The notes beneath the pieces were generated by a model, which worked only from the letters and a program-made list of their open reading frames with translations, made no database searches and was not told the origin of the DNA. A DNA stretch of 64,000 nt, taken from NCBI RefSeq assembly GCF_040412425.1, contig NC_089762.1, forward strand, positions 16,816,712 to 16,880,711, written 5' to 3'. Positions 29,355 to 41,925 of the stretch are shown here, one piece after another. Origin of the DNA: Macrobrachium rosenbergii. Lineage: Eukaryota; Arthropoda; Malacostraca; Decapoda; Palaemonidae. The translations under genes were made by a program, and so were the position numbers. Position 1 is the first letter of the stretch; each line of letters starts with the position of its first letter.

Positions 29355-31346
29355 TCATCATCAATTTCATTACAGTTGCCATTCTCGGTAGATTTAAAAG
29401 GAATGAAGGTGAAAATTTAGTATCATCTTCCTTTACCTCTTCTTAGCTACTCTTTAAAATGCACAGAAACACAAATCCTTGACATTCGCAAATATTCACA
29501 TGCATATAAACATGAAAAACTGAGGATTTGTAATGTGCAAAAGGAAGTTTGATTCCTTTTAAATTTATTGTTCTCTCCAATGCTTCAACAAACCGAAGAC
29601 CTTTATAACACTCCTGCTATCTACTGTACTAATCAGCAAATGACTGGTTCTCCTTTATTCTTATACCCCAAATACTCTTAAATTTTAGTCCCTTATAATC
29701 ATGCTTCTTTACTCCCGTCTCCAGTAAAATCACCTCACCAGAGTTTGGTCCGCAGTTTCTTCTACGGAAACATTTTCAGATGGTTATATTTTTCATTCTC
29801 TTCCAAATAATGTTTCATTACACTAAATATTATCTCTCGAGACATTCTCCTGTCATTTCATGACATTCAAAAAAATTTCTAACTTGAAGCTCGCCTTCCA
29901 TTCCATTATTATCTATGTCATTTAATTTGCAGGTATGCAATAAAACTACGACTGTCTTGTTGAGGCCACCCGTGGAAATACCGTAACTCACTGGTCCCGG
30001 CTTCCATTATTACTATATAGATATTTTCCCCTCTCCTTTTACAAGAGCCTTCAACCTTACCTACAACACTTGAACATACTGTCATTTTATTTATTGTGAT
30101 CAACTATCACCACTGTAATCCCTGCCAGTGCTTTTCTATACAAATTTCTTCTTTTTATAGGTGTCACACAGACTAATTAAAGAGGTAAAATTGCTTGGAG
30201 AAGTGTCAAAAGAACACTTTCTTCACTTTTTTTTTATCCATCACTACTGTCCCCCCACAGCCACTTTAACACTCACAGGGGATTGGCTTGGTTTGTTTGT
30301 TTCCTGGTGTACCAGCACCACCACGTAAACTTTACTTCGAAAGTTTTTAAGTCGAGGTTTGGTGCTTCTTTTTCTTGTTGTAAACTTGGCTTTTAGTGTA
30401 CATCTTAGGTTAATTTTTTTTTTACTATTTTCATTTGCTATGGTATGTGTTATGCTTTTAATTTTATCTGATTTATACTGGACTGAACCACTGGCCTGCA
30501 GTTCACTGTAAGAAAAAAAAATCCAGAGTCTATTTTCCTTATTATTCTAAAACACTTGTCCCAGGAGACAAGTCTATGGTAATTTCTCACTTCATGGGTG
30601 GATATGTCTACCTTCGCCTACTGCCTCAGCATTGCACTTGTAAAAGGCATAACTATTCATTTTCCAGCAGGGTTCCTTTTTATCGAAGAGGCAATGTAAA
30701 CGTGACGGCCATGAACTTCTTTTCTAGGTTTTAGTAGACGTAATGTGTCAGTATTTGTATTACATAAGCTGAGTTTCTGCATCCACTTTTGCAAAGGTGC
30801 TATTTTAATTAATAAATCATTTATTGACGAAAATGTTTAGAGTAATATACAAATATACAGGCTATGTAATTTAAATGATACAATAATAGGGCCATCACCT
30901 ATAAGGGGGGTAAAGTCTAAATAACTATCTCATTCGTCCAGTATTATGCAGGTATAACATTTTTGCAAATACACCATGAAAGCAAAACACAACTGAAACT
31001 AGGAGCACTTATTTCTGTTTACCTCACTTCACTAATTCCACTAATTTTCTTTATAATGGTCAAACTTCGTAGTTCCTGAAGTTTTATATTCTTCAATGTA
31101 AAACTATGTAATGGTCTCTCTGGCACTCTGGTAGTATTATTGTTGCTAATATAATGAGCTTAAAAGCGGCAGAAATATAGCTTAAAGATCCATCTGCAAT
31201 AAAACACTCTTCTTTTGTTACAATAACTGGATATATACTTTTCTTAGTTTTCATTACTCTCACATATCAACTTTCTATTTTGCAGGAGCTGGTTTTGAAA
31301 ATTACCGGCCTCAAGTCTTGTTCCATGAGAATAATTACTTCTTTAG

Positions 31347-31350
<4 letters not shown>
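29355..31350. other. Unassigned AT-rich DNA
   Basis: About 2 kb without recognised features. Confidence 0.55.
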
Positions 31351-31425
<75 letters not shown>

Positions 31426-31430
31426 TATAT
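31351..31430. repeat. (TA)n microsatellite
   Basis: About forty TA units. Confidence 0.97.
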
Positions 31431-34400
31431 TAGCCGCTACCTTAACTATCTTTCTTTAATACAAAATACAATAGAGAAAACTGAATACAAGTTGTGCGAT
31501 TCCTGAATGATCCCCTTTTATTTACACATCATATAGAGCACACAGATATTAGTAGAAATTTACGTTATATCCGCATGACTAACTTCGTTCCTCAGAGCTC
31601 AAATCTTCTACGCATTTCTTTCAAAATACATGAATCAAATTTATATACTGCAAGTATAATTTATTCTTAAAAATTAACTGCATACTAAAATTTTTTCTAT
31701 TTAGTTTATTCTTTTATAAAATCCAATTTTGTTATATTTCTTCACAACATATTATTAGAATAAAACAACTATGCTCCTTTTCAACTGATGACATGATTGT
31801 TTCGACTATCACGAACGAAAATTACACGCTTATCCTGTGCATATCTTAAACGCTTTTCATGCTATACTTTTCTTTTTCTCAATGATAATTTTCTCTTTTT
31901 CAATGATTTTCCATGGGATTTGATATACACATCCTTTGGTGTTGTCAGGAAGGTTCTTTATAGAGTATGCACAGTTTTCATTGTATTATTGTTCTTACAT
32001 ATCACGTCAATTCTAAAGTTTCTAAGAAAATGGGGATAAGTTGTTTTTGCTTTATGTGTGCTACAGTAATTTTGCATCTCCATCGTAAATTCTTTGATAT
32101 ACAGTGTTGATGTAACTGTAATAACCAAAACGACCTCTTAACAAATATTATGTCATCAACAAACCTAAACTCCTTGCACTGTGTGAAATAATTATGCTTA
32201 ATATTATTTTCTCCATAAAAAAATTTCACGTTTTAAGTAATGTAAACTCATTCTGTGTCTACAAAGGAACTAGTTTAATACTGCAAAGTAAAGTTATTTG
32301 CTATTATTTTTCAAAATTGTTTTTATTGTAACTTGCTTTGTTACATGGCTTTGAAGTATCTAAATTCTGTTAATCATTTGCTAATTGGATTTAAGGATTT
32401 AATTAGAAACAAGTGTGGTCCCCACACTTCTGCACTGTTTTAAAGTTTTTGTAAATCACCAACTAGAGTTAAAAATATAATCAGCTACGTAACCATACAG
32501 GAGCGTATTAAATCTACTATAAAAATTAACAAGGATGGAAGTATTAAAAAATCTAAGAAATTTCTGGAGAATGAAATCGTAAGTAAAACCAAGATAAGAA
32601 TAGATCTGATAAGCATGAACAGTAGGATATAATGGTTAAAAAGGTAACTGATATGAAAAGAATAATCTAGAAATGAGAATAAGTAAATAATAAAAAAAAA
32701 ACTGAATAATAAACAATTTAATTTTTCTTGACAATCCATCTCACAGGTTAGACGGTATTTCAATTCACAGGACCGAATTTCGAATTGAACCTTGAAATAT
32801 TGATACAATTAGCTAAGTTTTACTGTGTCCTGCTTTTGCAATCTAATAATTTCATTGTTTCTAAGAAATTATTATTTTCATGAAAAGCAAGAAGTTTTAG
32901 AGTATTCATCAAACTCCATGGAATTCTAGTTGTAAGGTCTACTGAAAACAAGGCCAGAAAGGATGGGACAGTAACGTCATTTATACTGTCTTCTATGTTT
33001 TTAATTTTCCTCTTTACTCAGGTTGCTTCATGTTATGGACAGTGTAGTCCTTTACACTGCATGAACCTCATGCATTACCTGTAAACATATATACACATTT
33101 TCAGAATGCTTTCTGCCTCCATTGTAGCGACACTGACATTCACATCGAATGCAGAACACCAACCAAAATACATTTTCTCCCTTCAGTGACATTTCCACAT
33201 TCAAAAACAAAACTTAGCTCATCGATAAAATCTCTTGTCTCTTCATTAAAATTTGATGAAAACCTCAGGATAAAAAAAAATAGCAAGATAGAATTCCAAG
33301 ATGAAATTATTCTGTCCATGTACCCGTCTCGGTAGTCCAGAAAGAAAGCGGTTAAAGATGAAACCAAAGCTATAATTTTCTTCGAAGAAAAAAAGCTTCA
33401 CGAAGCACACGCGTGTAAAAGGAAAATCAATTCAAATTAGATGTAAATGAGCCTCTGTTCCTTGGAGGGGGGGACCATGAACGAAGATAATAATTAATGT
33501 CATAGACAAATAAGGATTGGCCCTGATAGCTCTGCGCTAATGCGGTTCTATCCAAGCTTAAGTTCTCCAAGATACTCTTTCAGCGGCATTTTAACATTTT
33601 TATTTTATATGCTTTTGTTTTCTCATTTTAGTTTATGTATCTGAGTAAAACCAGTTTAAAAACTGACGAAATATACTCAGTAAAAGTAAGAGTCAAGATA
33701 AAAGGATTTTGCGGTAAGGATTAAACAAACTGTTCAAAGTTAAAATATAACAGAAATAAACCAAGAAGTTCAAAACTTTGGAAAAAATGTTTTAATAAAT
33801 AAACGCTAAAGATAATTACAATTACTTTCACTGGATTGCAAATACTGAAAACAGTGGGTAAGAACCCCCATTGGATATATTGCCTGCGTGATGTTACTTG
33901 ATGAACTGCTTCTATCAATTAGCATTAGGCTGGTAAATGCTACCATAGTTTCTCTCTCTCTCTCTGATTCTTTATTTGAATTGGTGGATGGAATTTTTTT
34001 GCCTGCCCTTGTGATCTTAATAATATTCTTAGTACCCTCTTTATAATTTGAATCTGGATAGTTATACAAATCTGAATAGTTATACAAAGTAGTACAAAAT
34101 TACCAATTGAAAATGCATCTAAATAGTTTTACAGTACAATACAAATTTACAATGACAAGTTAAGAAAAACAGTTCCCTAAATGTTAACTAGGAAATCAAC
34201 TAACAAATGAAAACACAAATCAAAAGCAAAAACCGGCTCTGATGAAACTGCATTAGGAGAGTGAAACTAGCATTGTTTTAACTATCCGGTTCTTCATCTA
34301 CCAACAACGCCCAAAGTTATGGTCAATATGCAAGACTGTTGATTTGCAGTTAAACTGTTTCATAATATGGAAATGCAGTACTTCAGGTTTGACAGGAAAG

Positions 34401-34538
34401 TAAATAAGCCAACGAAAAGCGAATATAAAACGCTAAAAGATGGTTTATGGCATATTTTCCAGCTGTTGAACATTTCTGCGCAAATACACTTACATACATC
34501 AGTCTTCTATATTGACCATAACTTTGGGCGTTGTTTAT

Positions 34539-34540
<2 letters not shown>
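31431..34540. other. Unassigned AT-rich DNA
   Basis: About 3.1 kb without recognised genes. Frames such as 32485-32808 minus are isoleucine/leucine/phenylalanine-rich and typical of AT-biased noise. Confidence 0.55.
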
Positions 34541-34597
<57 letters not shown>

Positions 34598-34606
34598 TTT
34601 GTGTGT
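34541..34606. repeat. (TA)n-(TG)n microsatellite
   Basis: TA run passing into TG, directly before the first 360-bp unit. Confidence 0.97.
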
Positions 34607-34753
34607 GTAGAATCTACTGGTCACTTTTAGCAGACACATATATAATTCTAATAGCCACACAGCCCTCTTAACTTCTCGAATTCTTCGCGCTTTTTTGGAT
34701 TTGCTTGTAACTACGAAGTCATAAGATCCAAAAGCAAGAAATTGAAGAGACTG

Positions 34754-34832
34754 TGATGGCCGGTCGCAGGAAACGAACCCGCATCACCTATAATCACAAG
34801 GAGGTCGCGTTACCGACCTGACCACGAGAAGG
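34754..34832 (-). other. tRNA-like module, unit 1
   Basis: On the minus strand GTGGTCAGGTCGGTAACG resembles an A box and D arm. GCGGGTTCGTTTCCTGC is a T-arm-like stem-loop containing a B box. The acceptor stem is not convincing, so this is a tRNA-derived promoter and not a working tRNA. Confidence 0.7.
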
Positions 34833-35117
34833 ATAAAAGTCTATTACCTCTCGTACATACGTATACCTGTTGTTTTCAGATATATTTATTAGAGCTGGAA
34901 TAGACCCATCCTCACCATCGTAGCCAAGTTGGCAATCGTTTTTATTGCTTTTTAGGCTGAAATATTTATGTAGAATCTACTGGTCACTTTTACCAGACAC
35001 ATATGTAGTTCTAATAGCCACACTGCCCGTTTGACTTCTCGAATTCTTCACGCTTTTTGGATATGCTTGTAACTACGAAGCAGAAAGATCCAAACGCAAG
35101 AAATTGAAGAGACTGTG

Positions 35118-35196
35118 ATAGCCGGTCGCTGGAAACGAACAGGCGTCACCTATAATCACAAGGAGGTTGCGTTGCCGACCTGACCACGAGAAGGAT
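35118..35196 (-). other. tRNA-like module, unit 2
   Basis: Same layout as unit 1, with substitutions in the T stem. Confidence 0.65.
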
Positions 35197-35650
35197 AAAA
35201 GTTTATTTCCTCTTGTACATACATATGCCTGTCGTTTTCAGATGTATTTATTAGAGCTGGAATAGACCCATCCTCACCATCGTAGCCAAGTGGGCAATCG
35301 TTTTTATTGCTTTTAGACTGAAATATATACGTAGAACCTACTGGTCACTTTTACCAGACACATATGTAATTCTAATAGCCACACTGCCCTCTTAACTTCT
35401 CAAATTCTTCACGCTTTTTTGGATATGCTTGTAACTACGAAGCCGTAAGATCCAAACGCAGTGTGGCTATTAGAATTACATATGTGTCTGGTAAAAGTGA
35501 CCAGTAGATTCTACATATATATTTCAACCTAAAAAGCAATAAAAACGATTGCCCACTTGGCTACAATGTTGAGGATGGGTCTATTTCAGCTCTAATAAAT
35601 ATATCTGAAAATGACAGGTATATGTATGTATGAGAGGTAATAAGACTTTT

Positions 35651-35730
35651 ATCCTTCTTGTGGTAAGGTCGGCAACGTGACCTCCTTGTGATTATAGGTG
35701 ACGCGGGTTCATTTCCCGCGACTGGCCATC
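35651..35730 (+). other. tRNA-like module, inverted unit
   Basis: Here on the plus strand. The T-arm stem GCGGG / CCCGC is perfect around a 7-base loop (about 35703-35719), the best-preserved copy. Confidence 0.7.
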
Positions 35731-35842
35731 ACAGTCTCTTCAATTTCTTGCGTTTGGATCTTACGGCTTCATGGTTACCAGCATATCCAAAAAGCCCAAA
35801 GAATTCGAGAAGTTAAGAGGGCAGTGTAGCTATTAGAATTAC

Positions 35843-35853
35843 ATATATATACA

Positions 35854-35912
<59 letters not shown>

Positions 35913-35925
35913 ATATGTATATATA
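35843..35925. repeat. (TA)n microsatellite, mariner target
   Basis: TA run; the mariner begins right after TA at 35924-35925. Confidence 0.95.
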
Positions 35926-37299
35926 CCGGGTGTTTCAAGAAATTAGAGGCGCCCCCCCACAGAACAAATGGAAAGGTATGAAGTTTTCTGCTATAGTCTA
36001 TCTCCAAGTACATTATTTTAAGTTTCTATTAAGCTATTTTTCATTTTACATTTCTTATATTTTCAGACTGAGTGAAGGAGTTAGAGACAGCCACGCCTAA
36101 CGACTCGGAGGGAATCAGATGGATTGAACAAATCCAGGCTATAACCTTCAAAGAGGCCAGGGATGCTGGCGCATCCTTCATTTCATGTTCCTGGATAGCT
36201 AAATACATTAAAAGAGATGAATCCTTTGTTAAATGAAACTGGAACAAAAATCCATATGACTGTCATTGCAAAAAGAGTGAGACTCTTGGAAGGCCTGAAG
36301 TCCTTTCTCAGGAGTCAAAAGATATCATAGCTGAGGCAGCGGGTAGACCAAGAAAGTCTTTACATAAATTGGCGCTTGAACTAGAAACAAAAAGGGGAAA
36401 GAAGAGAAGTTATAGTGCTGTATATCGTGAGTTGAAAAAATCTGGTATCAAGCCATTTCATGTTATCAGCAAGACCAACATCACTCAGCAACACAGAGAA
36501 GACCGTGCATGGTTTTGTGGTTCATTTCTTAAAGATTGGGATGAAGCTGACTTTCTCCATGTTGATGCATCAGAAGAATTCTTCATTTACACAGTCAGGA
36601 AGCCAAATCATAAAAATGACATCATTTGGGCTGCAAAGTTGGATGATATCAGCGATGACGTGTGCTATCGCCAAGTTGTGAAATTTCCTGAATGTTTGGG
36701 AATTTTTCTATGTTTCACAGCCAAATGGTTAAAGTGGATCATCAAAGAAAAAGGACAGTCATGGAATGGCAAATACTTCCGAGAAACTGTTCATACTAGT
36801 GGAGTATTTCCTTTCCTCAAAGATCTTGAAAATGTGTTATCTGTTGAAGAAGTCACATTTTTGCATGATAAGGCACCATGTTTCAAGGCTCTTCAGACAC
36901 AGGAGCAGCTTCAAAACAGTGGTATCGATTTCTTCTCATCAAGTGAATTTCCAGGTCGCTCCCCTTACCTTAATGTGTTTGAAAACATTGGTAATATCTT
37001 AGAGGATCGTGTTGAAGCGCGCACAGTGAACTATGATGGTATACCAAGCCTCGATGACCTGCGAAGAGAGGTGACCGAAGTGTTCAGGGAAATGGAGTTT
37101 GAGTCTCGGATTTTTTGCGATTTGCTGAAATCATACCCCTCAAGAATGCAGGCTGTGGTTCAGGCATATGGAGGCCACACAAAATATTAAATACTCAGAG
37201 AGAAACTTACATAAATACCTTTTCTGAATTACTTTTGTTTTTGTCCATATCAATTTTAGTTTATGCTGTAGAGGGGCCCTCTAACTTTGAAACACCCTG
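35926..37299 (+). mobile_element. Tc1/mariner transposon, DD37E type
   Basis: Terminal inverted repeats are CCGGGTGTTTCAAGAAATTA on the left and, read inward from the right, CAGGGTGTTTCAAAGTTAGA. Both are flanked by TA (35924-35925 and 37300-37301), the expected target duplication. The 1374-bp element contains one transposase gene. It lies between two blocks of the family B array, each edged by (TA)n. Confidence 0.95.
36072..37190 (+). pseudogene. Mariner-family transposase with one in-frame stop
   Basis: The reading frame runs from about 36072 with a single TGA at 36234. After it the frame is open for 318 codons to the TAA at 37188-37190. The N-terminal part (WIEQIQAITFKEARDAGAS) has the look of the paired-like helix-turn-helix DNA-binding region, followed by a GRPEVLS linker. 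In the 273-residue stretch counted from TTG at 36369, the catalytic carboxylates are Asp66 (HVDASEE), Asp167 (LHDKAPCFKA) and Glu205 (YLNVFENIG). That leaves 37 residues between the second and third, hence DD37E. The usual Asp of SPDLNP is Tyr here. The stop codon could have come from CGA by a C-to-T change. A 3'-splice-like TTATATTTTCAG lies at 36055-36066, so an intron before this frame is possible. Confidence 0.9.
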
Positions 37300-37301
37300 T
37301 A

Positions 37302-37976
<675 letters not shown>

Positions 37977-38188
37977 GCGTGTGTGTGACTGTGATCCCAC
38001 ATATTTACTCTGGAAGATGCAATAACCAAAGCAACGTGGGTGAACGGGAAAATTTTTATATTTTGTTTGCAAAGTTCTTGGATCTTTCCCAGGCGTCAAG
38101 TAAATGGCATACAACTAGCACCCAAACCCCTAAACAGTTGATTATAAAGAAGACTGTACCCTTCTGGCACCAGCTTCTCTAAAATTTA
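37977..38188. other. Unassigned DNA
   Basis: Short spacer between TA tracts. Confidence 0.5.
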
Positions 38189-38244
<56 letters not shown>

Positions 38245-38287
38245 TCGTATGTATATATATACATACATATATATATATGTATATATA

Positions 38288-38334
<47 letters not shown>
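38189..38334. repeat. (TA)n microsatellite
   Basis: TA run with CATA and GTATG interruptions near 38245-38290. Confidence 0.97.
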
Positions 38335-38339
<5 letters not shown>

Positions 38340-38465
38340 TTTATCACACCGTGATTTATATACAATCATGAAGCTACAAATGTCGCAAATATCGAAATTC
38401 ACGCTACCTCGGTATATCTCCGAGGTAGCGTGAATTTCGATATTAAGCGACATTTGTAGTTCATG

Positions 38466-38468
<3 letters not shown>
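38340..38468. repeat. Palindromic element, family A, short form
   Basis: Arms of about 49 bp: AATCATGAAGCTACAAATGTCG on the left and its complement at the right end, meeting at CTACCTCGG / CCGAGGTAG with a loop of 7 bases. The extra end TTTATCACACCGTGATTTATA is present only on the left. The tRNA-like head found in the longer members (48031 and 55432) is missing. Confidence 0.88.

Positions 38469-38545
<77 letters not shown>
38467..38545. repeat. (TA)n microsatellite
   Basis: TA run directly after the palindrome. Confidence 0.97.
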
Positions 38546-38548
<3 letters not shown>

Positions 38549-38694
38549 AGCGTGGATGATATTGCATTAAATCCTTCTCGAATCTAATTTCACTAATAAA
38601 ATCAATAAAAGTCAACAAAAATCAATAAAAAAGTGTTTAATCACCAAAACAAATACTTAGTAACACCACTCTTCCTCTTCCATACTGAATTGAA

Positions 38695-39008
38695 TTGAAT
38701 ACGGAATTTAGGCCAAAGGTCAAGCACTGGGACCTATGAGGTCATTCAGCGCTGAAACGGAAATTGACAGTAAAAGGTTTGAAAGGTGTAGCAGGAGGAA
38801 AATTTCGCAGTTGCACTGGGAAACTTTTGTTAGGAGAGGGTGGAAAGTAAGATGGAAGAAAGAATATGAAGGAGGTACAGTAAAAGGAACGAAAGGGATT
38901 GCAGCTAGGGGCCGAGGGCATGCTGCAAAGAACCTTGAGTAATGTCTACAGTGCACTGTATGAGGTGCACTGACGGCACTAACCCCTACAGGGCTCTTAC
39001 ATTACTGA
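38695..39008 (+). repeat. Dispersed SINE-like element, family G
   Basis: A 314-bp block with the words AGGTCAAGCACTGGGACCTA, CATTCAGCGCTGAAACGGAA and GCACTGACGGCACTAACCCC. I recognise this as a sequence common in decapod transcripts and genomes (from memory, not a search). It shows no protein-coding signal. A diverged fragment is at 22460-22530. It is followed by TG/TA repeats. Confidence 0.6.
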
Positions 39009-39037
39009 GTGTGTGTATATATATATATACACATACA

Positions 39038-39100
<63 letters not shown>

Positions 39101-39107
39101 TGTGTGT
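39009..39107. repeat. (TG)n-(TA)n-(TG)n microsatellite
   Basis: Separates the family G element from the 3' end of the LINE. The CA/TA run would be the LINE's 3' tail in the minus sense. Confidence 0.96.
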
Positions 39108-39136
39108 TCCTCTTTGTCTTCAGCCTTTACCCGTCT

Positions 39137-39690
39137 CTATATGGGGTCGCTGTTCCATGTAAGCCTTCTCCACCACCTTCTATCTTGAGTATCCTTTTCT
39201 CTTAACCCCTTTTCCCTCATGTCATTTGCTACGTTATCTCTCCATTTGAATCTTGGCCTTCCCCTCCTCCTCCTCCCAACCACCACGTCCATGACCCTTC
39301 TACACACATAATCTTCTTCACTCCGCATGACATGACCAAACCACTGCAATCTTCTTTGCTGAATCTTCTCTGACACTTATACCACATTACTATCCCTCTG
39401 ATATAATTGTTTCTGATCCTATCCTTTCTCGTGACTCCACACATCCATCTCAACATCCTCGTCTCTGTCACTTCCAACTTCCTTTCTTGAGCCTTCTTTA
39501 TTAACCACACCTCGGCCCCATACACCATCACTGGTTTAACTACACTTTTATAAAACCTTCCTTTTACCCTTGCATTATTCCTCTTGTCGCAGAATATTCC
39601 CGATGATCTCCTCCAATTCATCCAAGCACACTGTATCCTGTGGTTTATTTCTGAGCCCATGCCATCATTCACCACACAGGGACCCATGGT
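39137..39690 (-). pseudogene. LINE post-RT C-terminal segment
   Basis: Two frames, 39687-39229 and 39376-39137, cover WRRSSGIFCDKR, TRMLRWMCGVTRKDR and RRLQWFGHVMRSEEDY, then GRPRFKWRDNVANDM. This is the conserved thumb and tail region of RTE-type ORF2. A frame change and a stop lie near 39300-39380. Confidence 0.88.
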
Positions 39691-39699
39691 ACTTGAAAG

Positions 39700-41226
39700 T
39701 GGTAACCCTCTTGATGTCGTCTAAACCTAATTTAACTGCACCCTGTTTTCCTTCCCCTCCCATCCACGGATATTCTGTCTTAGCTCTGCTTATCCTTCAA
39801 CCTCGATCTTCAAGTGCTTGTCTCCACAACTCTAGTTTTATCTCCACCCCTTCTCTAGTCAGGTCCACCAAAACATCATCAGCAACCATCACACTCCACG
39901 GGGACTTCTTCTCTGACATCTGATGTAATAACATCCATCACAAGGTCAAAGATGTAGGGACTGAGAGTTGAACCTTGATGTAAACAACTCTTACACTAAA
40001 CTTTTCTGTTGTTCCCACAGTGGCCCTTACCTGAGTGGTAACCTCTGCATACATATCCTGGACTAGTTTAACATACTTTTCTGAAACACCCTTCACTCTC
40101 ATACATCTCCACACTTCTTGTATAGGTACCTGATCATATGCATTCTCCAGATCAATAAATACTAAAGGTAACCCTCTCTGTCTTTCTGCATGTTTTTTCA
40201 TTGCTTGCCTTAGTGCAAAAATTGCATCTACTGTACCCTTTCCAGGCATAAATTCGAATTGTTCTTCACTTATTGTTTCATTCCTTATTTTTTCTCTATA
40301 ATTCATTCATATATCTTCATAGTATGAGATATCAATTTTATCCCTCTGTAATTTGTGCAGTCTTGTATATCCCACTTTCCCTTATATATTGGGACCATAA
40401 TACTATTTCTCCAGCTGTCCGGCATTTTTTCTTGGCGGTAGACCTTTGAAAAGAGGTCCCAGAGTATATCAACCCCTTCTCCCAAGCATTTCCACACCTC
40501 AACTGGTATACCATCAGGTCCAACAGCCTTTTCATTTTTCACTTTGTCAAGTGCTCTCTTCACTTCCTCTCTGGTGATATCTGGAACTGCTCTTACTTGT
40601 GGGTTTCCCTCTTCTCTTATTCTTCTGGGGTTCTCTTCGTTTAATAGCTTCTCAAAATGTTCCTTCCATCTTGCTCTTATACATTCTTCCCTTGACAAAA
40701 CTCTTCCATTTCGGTCCTTGACCTGCTTGATGTGCGTCAGATCTTTAGTTGCTCTATCTCTTCTTTTTGCCATATTGTAGATCATCCCCTGACCCTCTGA
40801 TGTTTCTACTTTCTAATACATCTCATTTATTCCTTCTGCCTTTGAACTTGCCACAGCCCTTTTTACTTCTTTATTTGCGATTTTCCAAGCCATTTCATTT
40901 TCCTGAGATTCATTCCTTTCATAAATTGTCCTTGCTTCTCGTTTCCTGTTTACCTTATCTTGAGTATCTTGGTTCCACCACCAGCTCTCCTTACCATTAG
41001 GTGGTCCTCTACCTGATGTTTTCCCTAATAGCTCCTCTGCTGTTCTCAGTATCATTGTGCTATTTTCTACCCACCGGATGTTCACATCATCTGCTAATCT
41101 AATGCTGTGCAGGACCTTTTCTTTAAAACTCTGTCTCATCTCTTGGTCTTTTAGCCTCCACCACTTTATCTTGAGCTGCGCCATAGTTTTCCTCTGTGCA
41201 ATCCGCCGTATCAGAAAATCAGACAC
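39700..41226 (-). pseudogene. LINE linker and reverse transcriptase domain
   Basis: The linker at 41226-40813 contains ESWWWNQDTQDKV. RT motifs at 40785-40303 include KAVGPDGIPVEVWK and NYRGIKLISH. At 40306-39938 EQFEFMPGKGTVDAIFALRQ and VFIDLENAYDQV (motif A Asp present) follow. After another frame change the YxDD site reads VADDV at about 39875-39889, so the aromatic residue is lost and one residue is missing. The RT would copy element RNA at the nicked target. Confidence 0.9.
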
Positions 41227-41340
41227 AACTAACCTATGTTGTGGGCTAACAGTTTCTCCCTTTATGATCTTACAGTTTTTTACTTCTACCAGATGGCTTT
41301 TCTACACAACAAAAAATCAATTTGCGTCTGTTTCCCTCCA

Positions 41341-41900
41341 CTACTGTATGTTGCGTAATTTTTGCTTGTAAAAAAAGGTGCTGTTTATTGCCAAAACAAA
41401 AGATAATGCAAAATCTACTACAAGTTCTCCTTCTTCATTCATTTCTCTCATTCCATGTCCTCTATGAATCCTACTGATATTTTCCCGACTGCGTCCAATG
41501 TGTCCATTCAGGTCACCTCTAATCAACAGTCTTTCTTCCACTTCTATTGATGTAATCATCTCATCCATCTCCCTCCAGAATCTATTTTTAACTTCCTCAA
41601 CGGAGCCCACTTGTGGTGCATAAGAACTGACTACATTTAGAATGTGTTCCCCATAGCACAGTTTCACTTTCATTATTCTACAGCTTTTCTTTCAACCTCA
41701 ACCACATTTTCCTTCATTTCCTTAATAAGAACAACCCCAACTTAAATCCACTACCAATCTCTTTTGCCTTGTTTCCCTCCCACCTTGGCTCTTGCACACA
41801 CAAGACATCAATTTTCCTTCTCTCCATGACATCTGCCACCTCCCTACTTCGTCCGGTCACGGCGCCAACATTCAGTGTTCCAATTCTAAGCACTTGTGGG
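41341..41900 (-). pseudogene. LINE endonuclease (APE-type) domain
   Basis: The N-terminal piece RIGTLNVGAVTGRSREV and the catalytic Glu in DVLCVQEPRWEGNK are visible at about 41895-41745. A small deletion and a frame change follow near 41740-41690. The next part (41673-41341) carries VVSSYAPQVGS and the catalytic LIRGDLNGHIG. The domain nicks target DNA to prime reverse transcription. It is disrupted here. Confidence 0.88.
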
Positions 41901-41925
41901 TGTATGTGTATTGATGTTTTAATTT

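Larger units (their letters stand above)
34607..35842. repeat. Tandem and inverted array of a ~360-bp tRNA-like unit (family B)
   Basis: Units begin GTAGAATCTACTGGTCAC at 34607, 34970 and 35331 (spacings 363 and 361 bp) on the plus strand. The third is cut short at about 35459. From there the array turns over: GACCAGTAGATTCTAC ends at 35514, followed by a nearly complete inverted unit to 35842. Each complete unit carries a tRNA-like module. The inversion point near 35395-35459 forms a 55-bp hairpin arm on either side. The unit end GTAGCCAAG...GCTTTTTAGGCTGAAATA joins the next unit start without spacer. Confidence 0.88.
39108..41925 (-). mobile_element. RTE-like non-LTR retrotransposon, decayed
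   Basis: The minus strand reads, in order, APE-type endonuclease (about 41900-41345), a linker, reverse transcriptase (40785-39700) and a C-terminal Arg-rich segment (39690-39137). Endonuclease plus RT without RNase H, and the GRPRFKW tail, fit the RTE/BovB-type group. The 3' end runs into CA/TA repeats, a common RTE trait. At least five frame changes and several stops make it inactive. The 5' end is not defined beyond about 41925. Confidence 0.92.

Noticed and set aside
34754..35730. Functional tRNA genes
   Set aside because: A and B boxes and a T arm are present, but no proper acceptor stem pairs and the modules are embedded in a repeated ~360-bp unit, so they are tRNA-derived SINE heads.
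34607..35842. CRISPR-like array
   Set aside because: Repeat units are about 360 bp without unique spacers, in a eukaryotic context.
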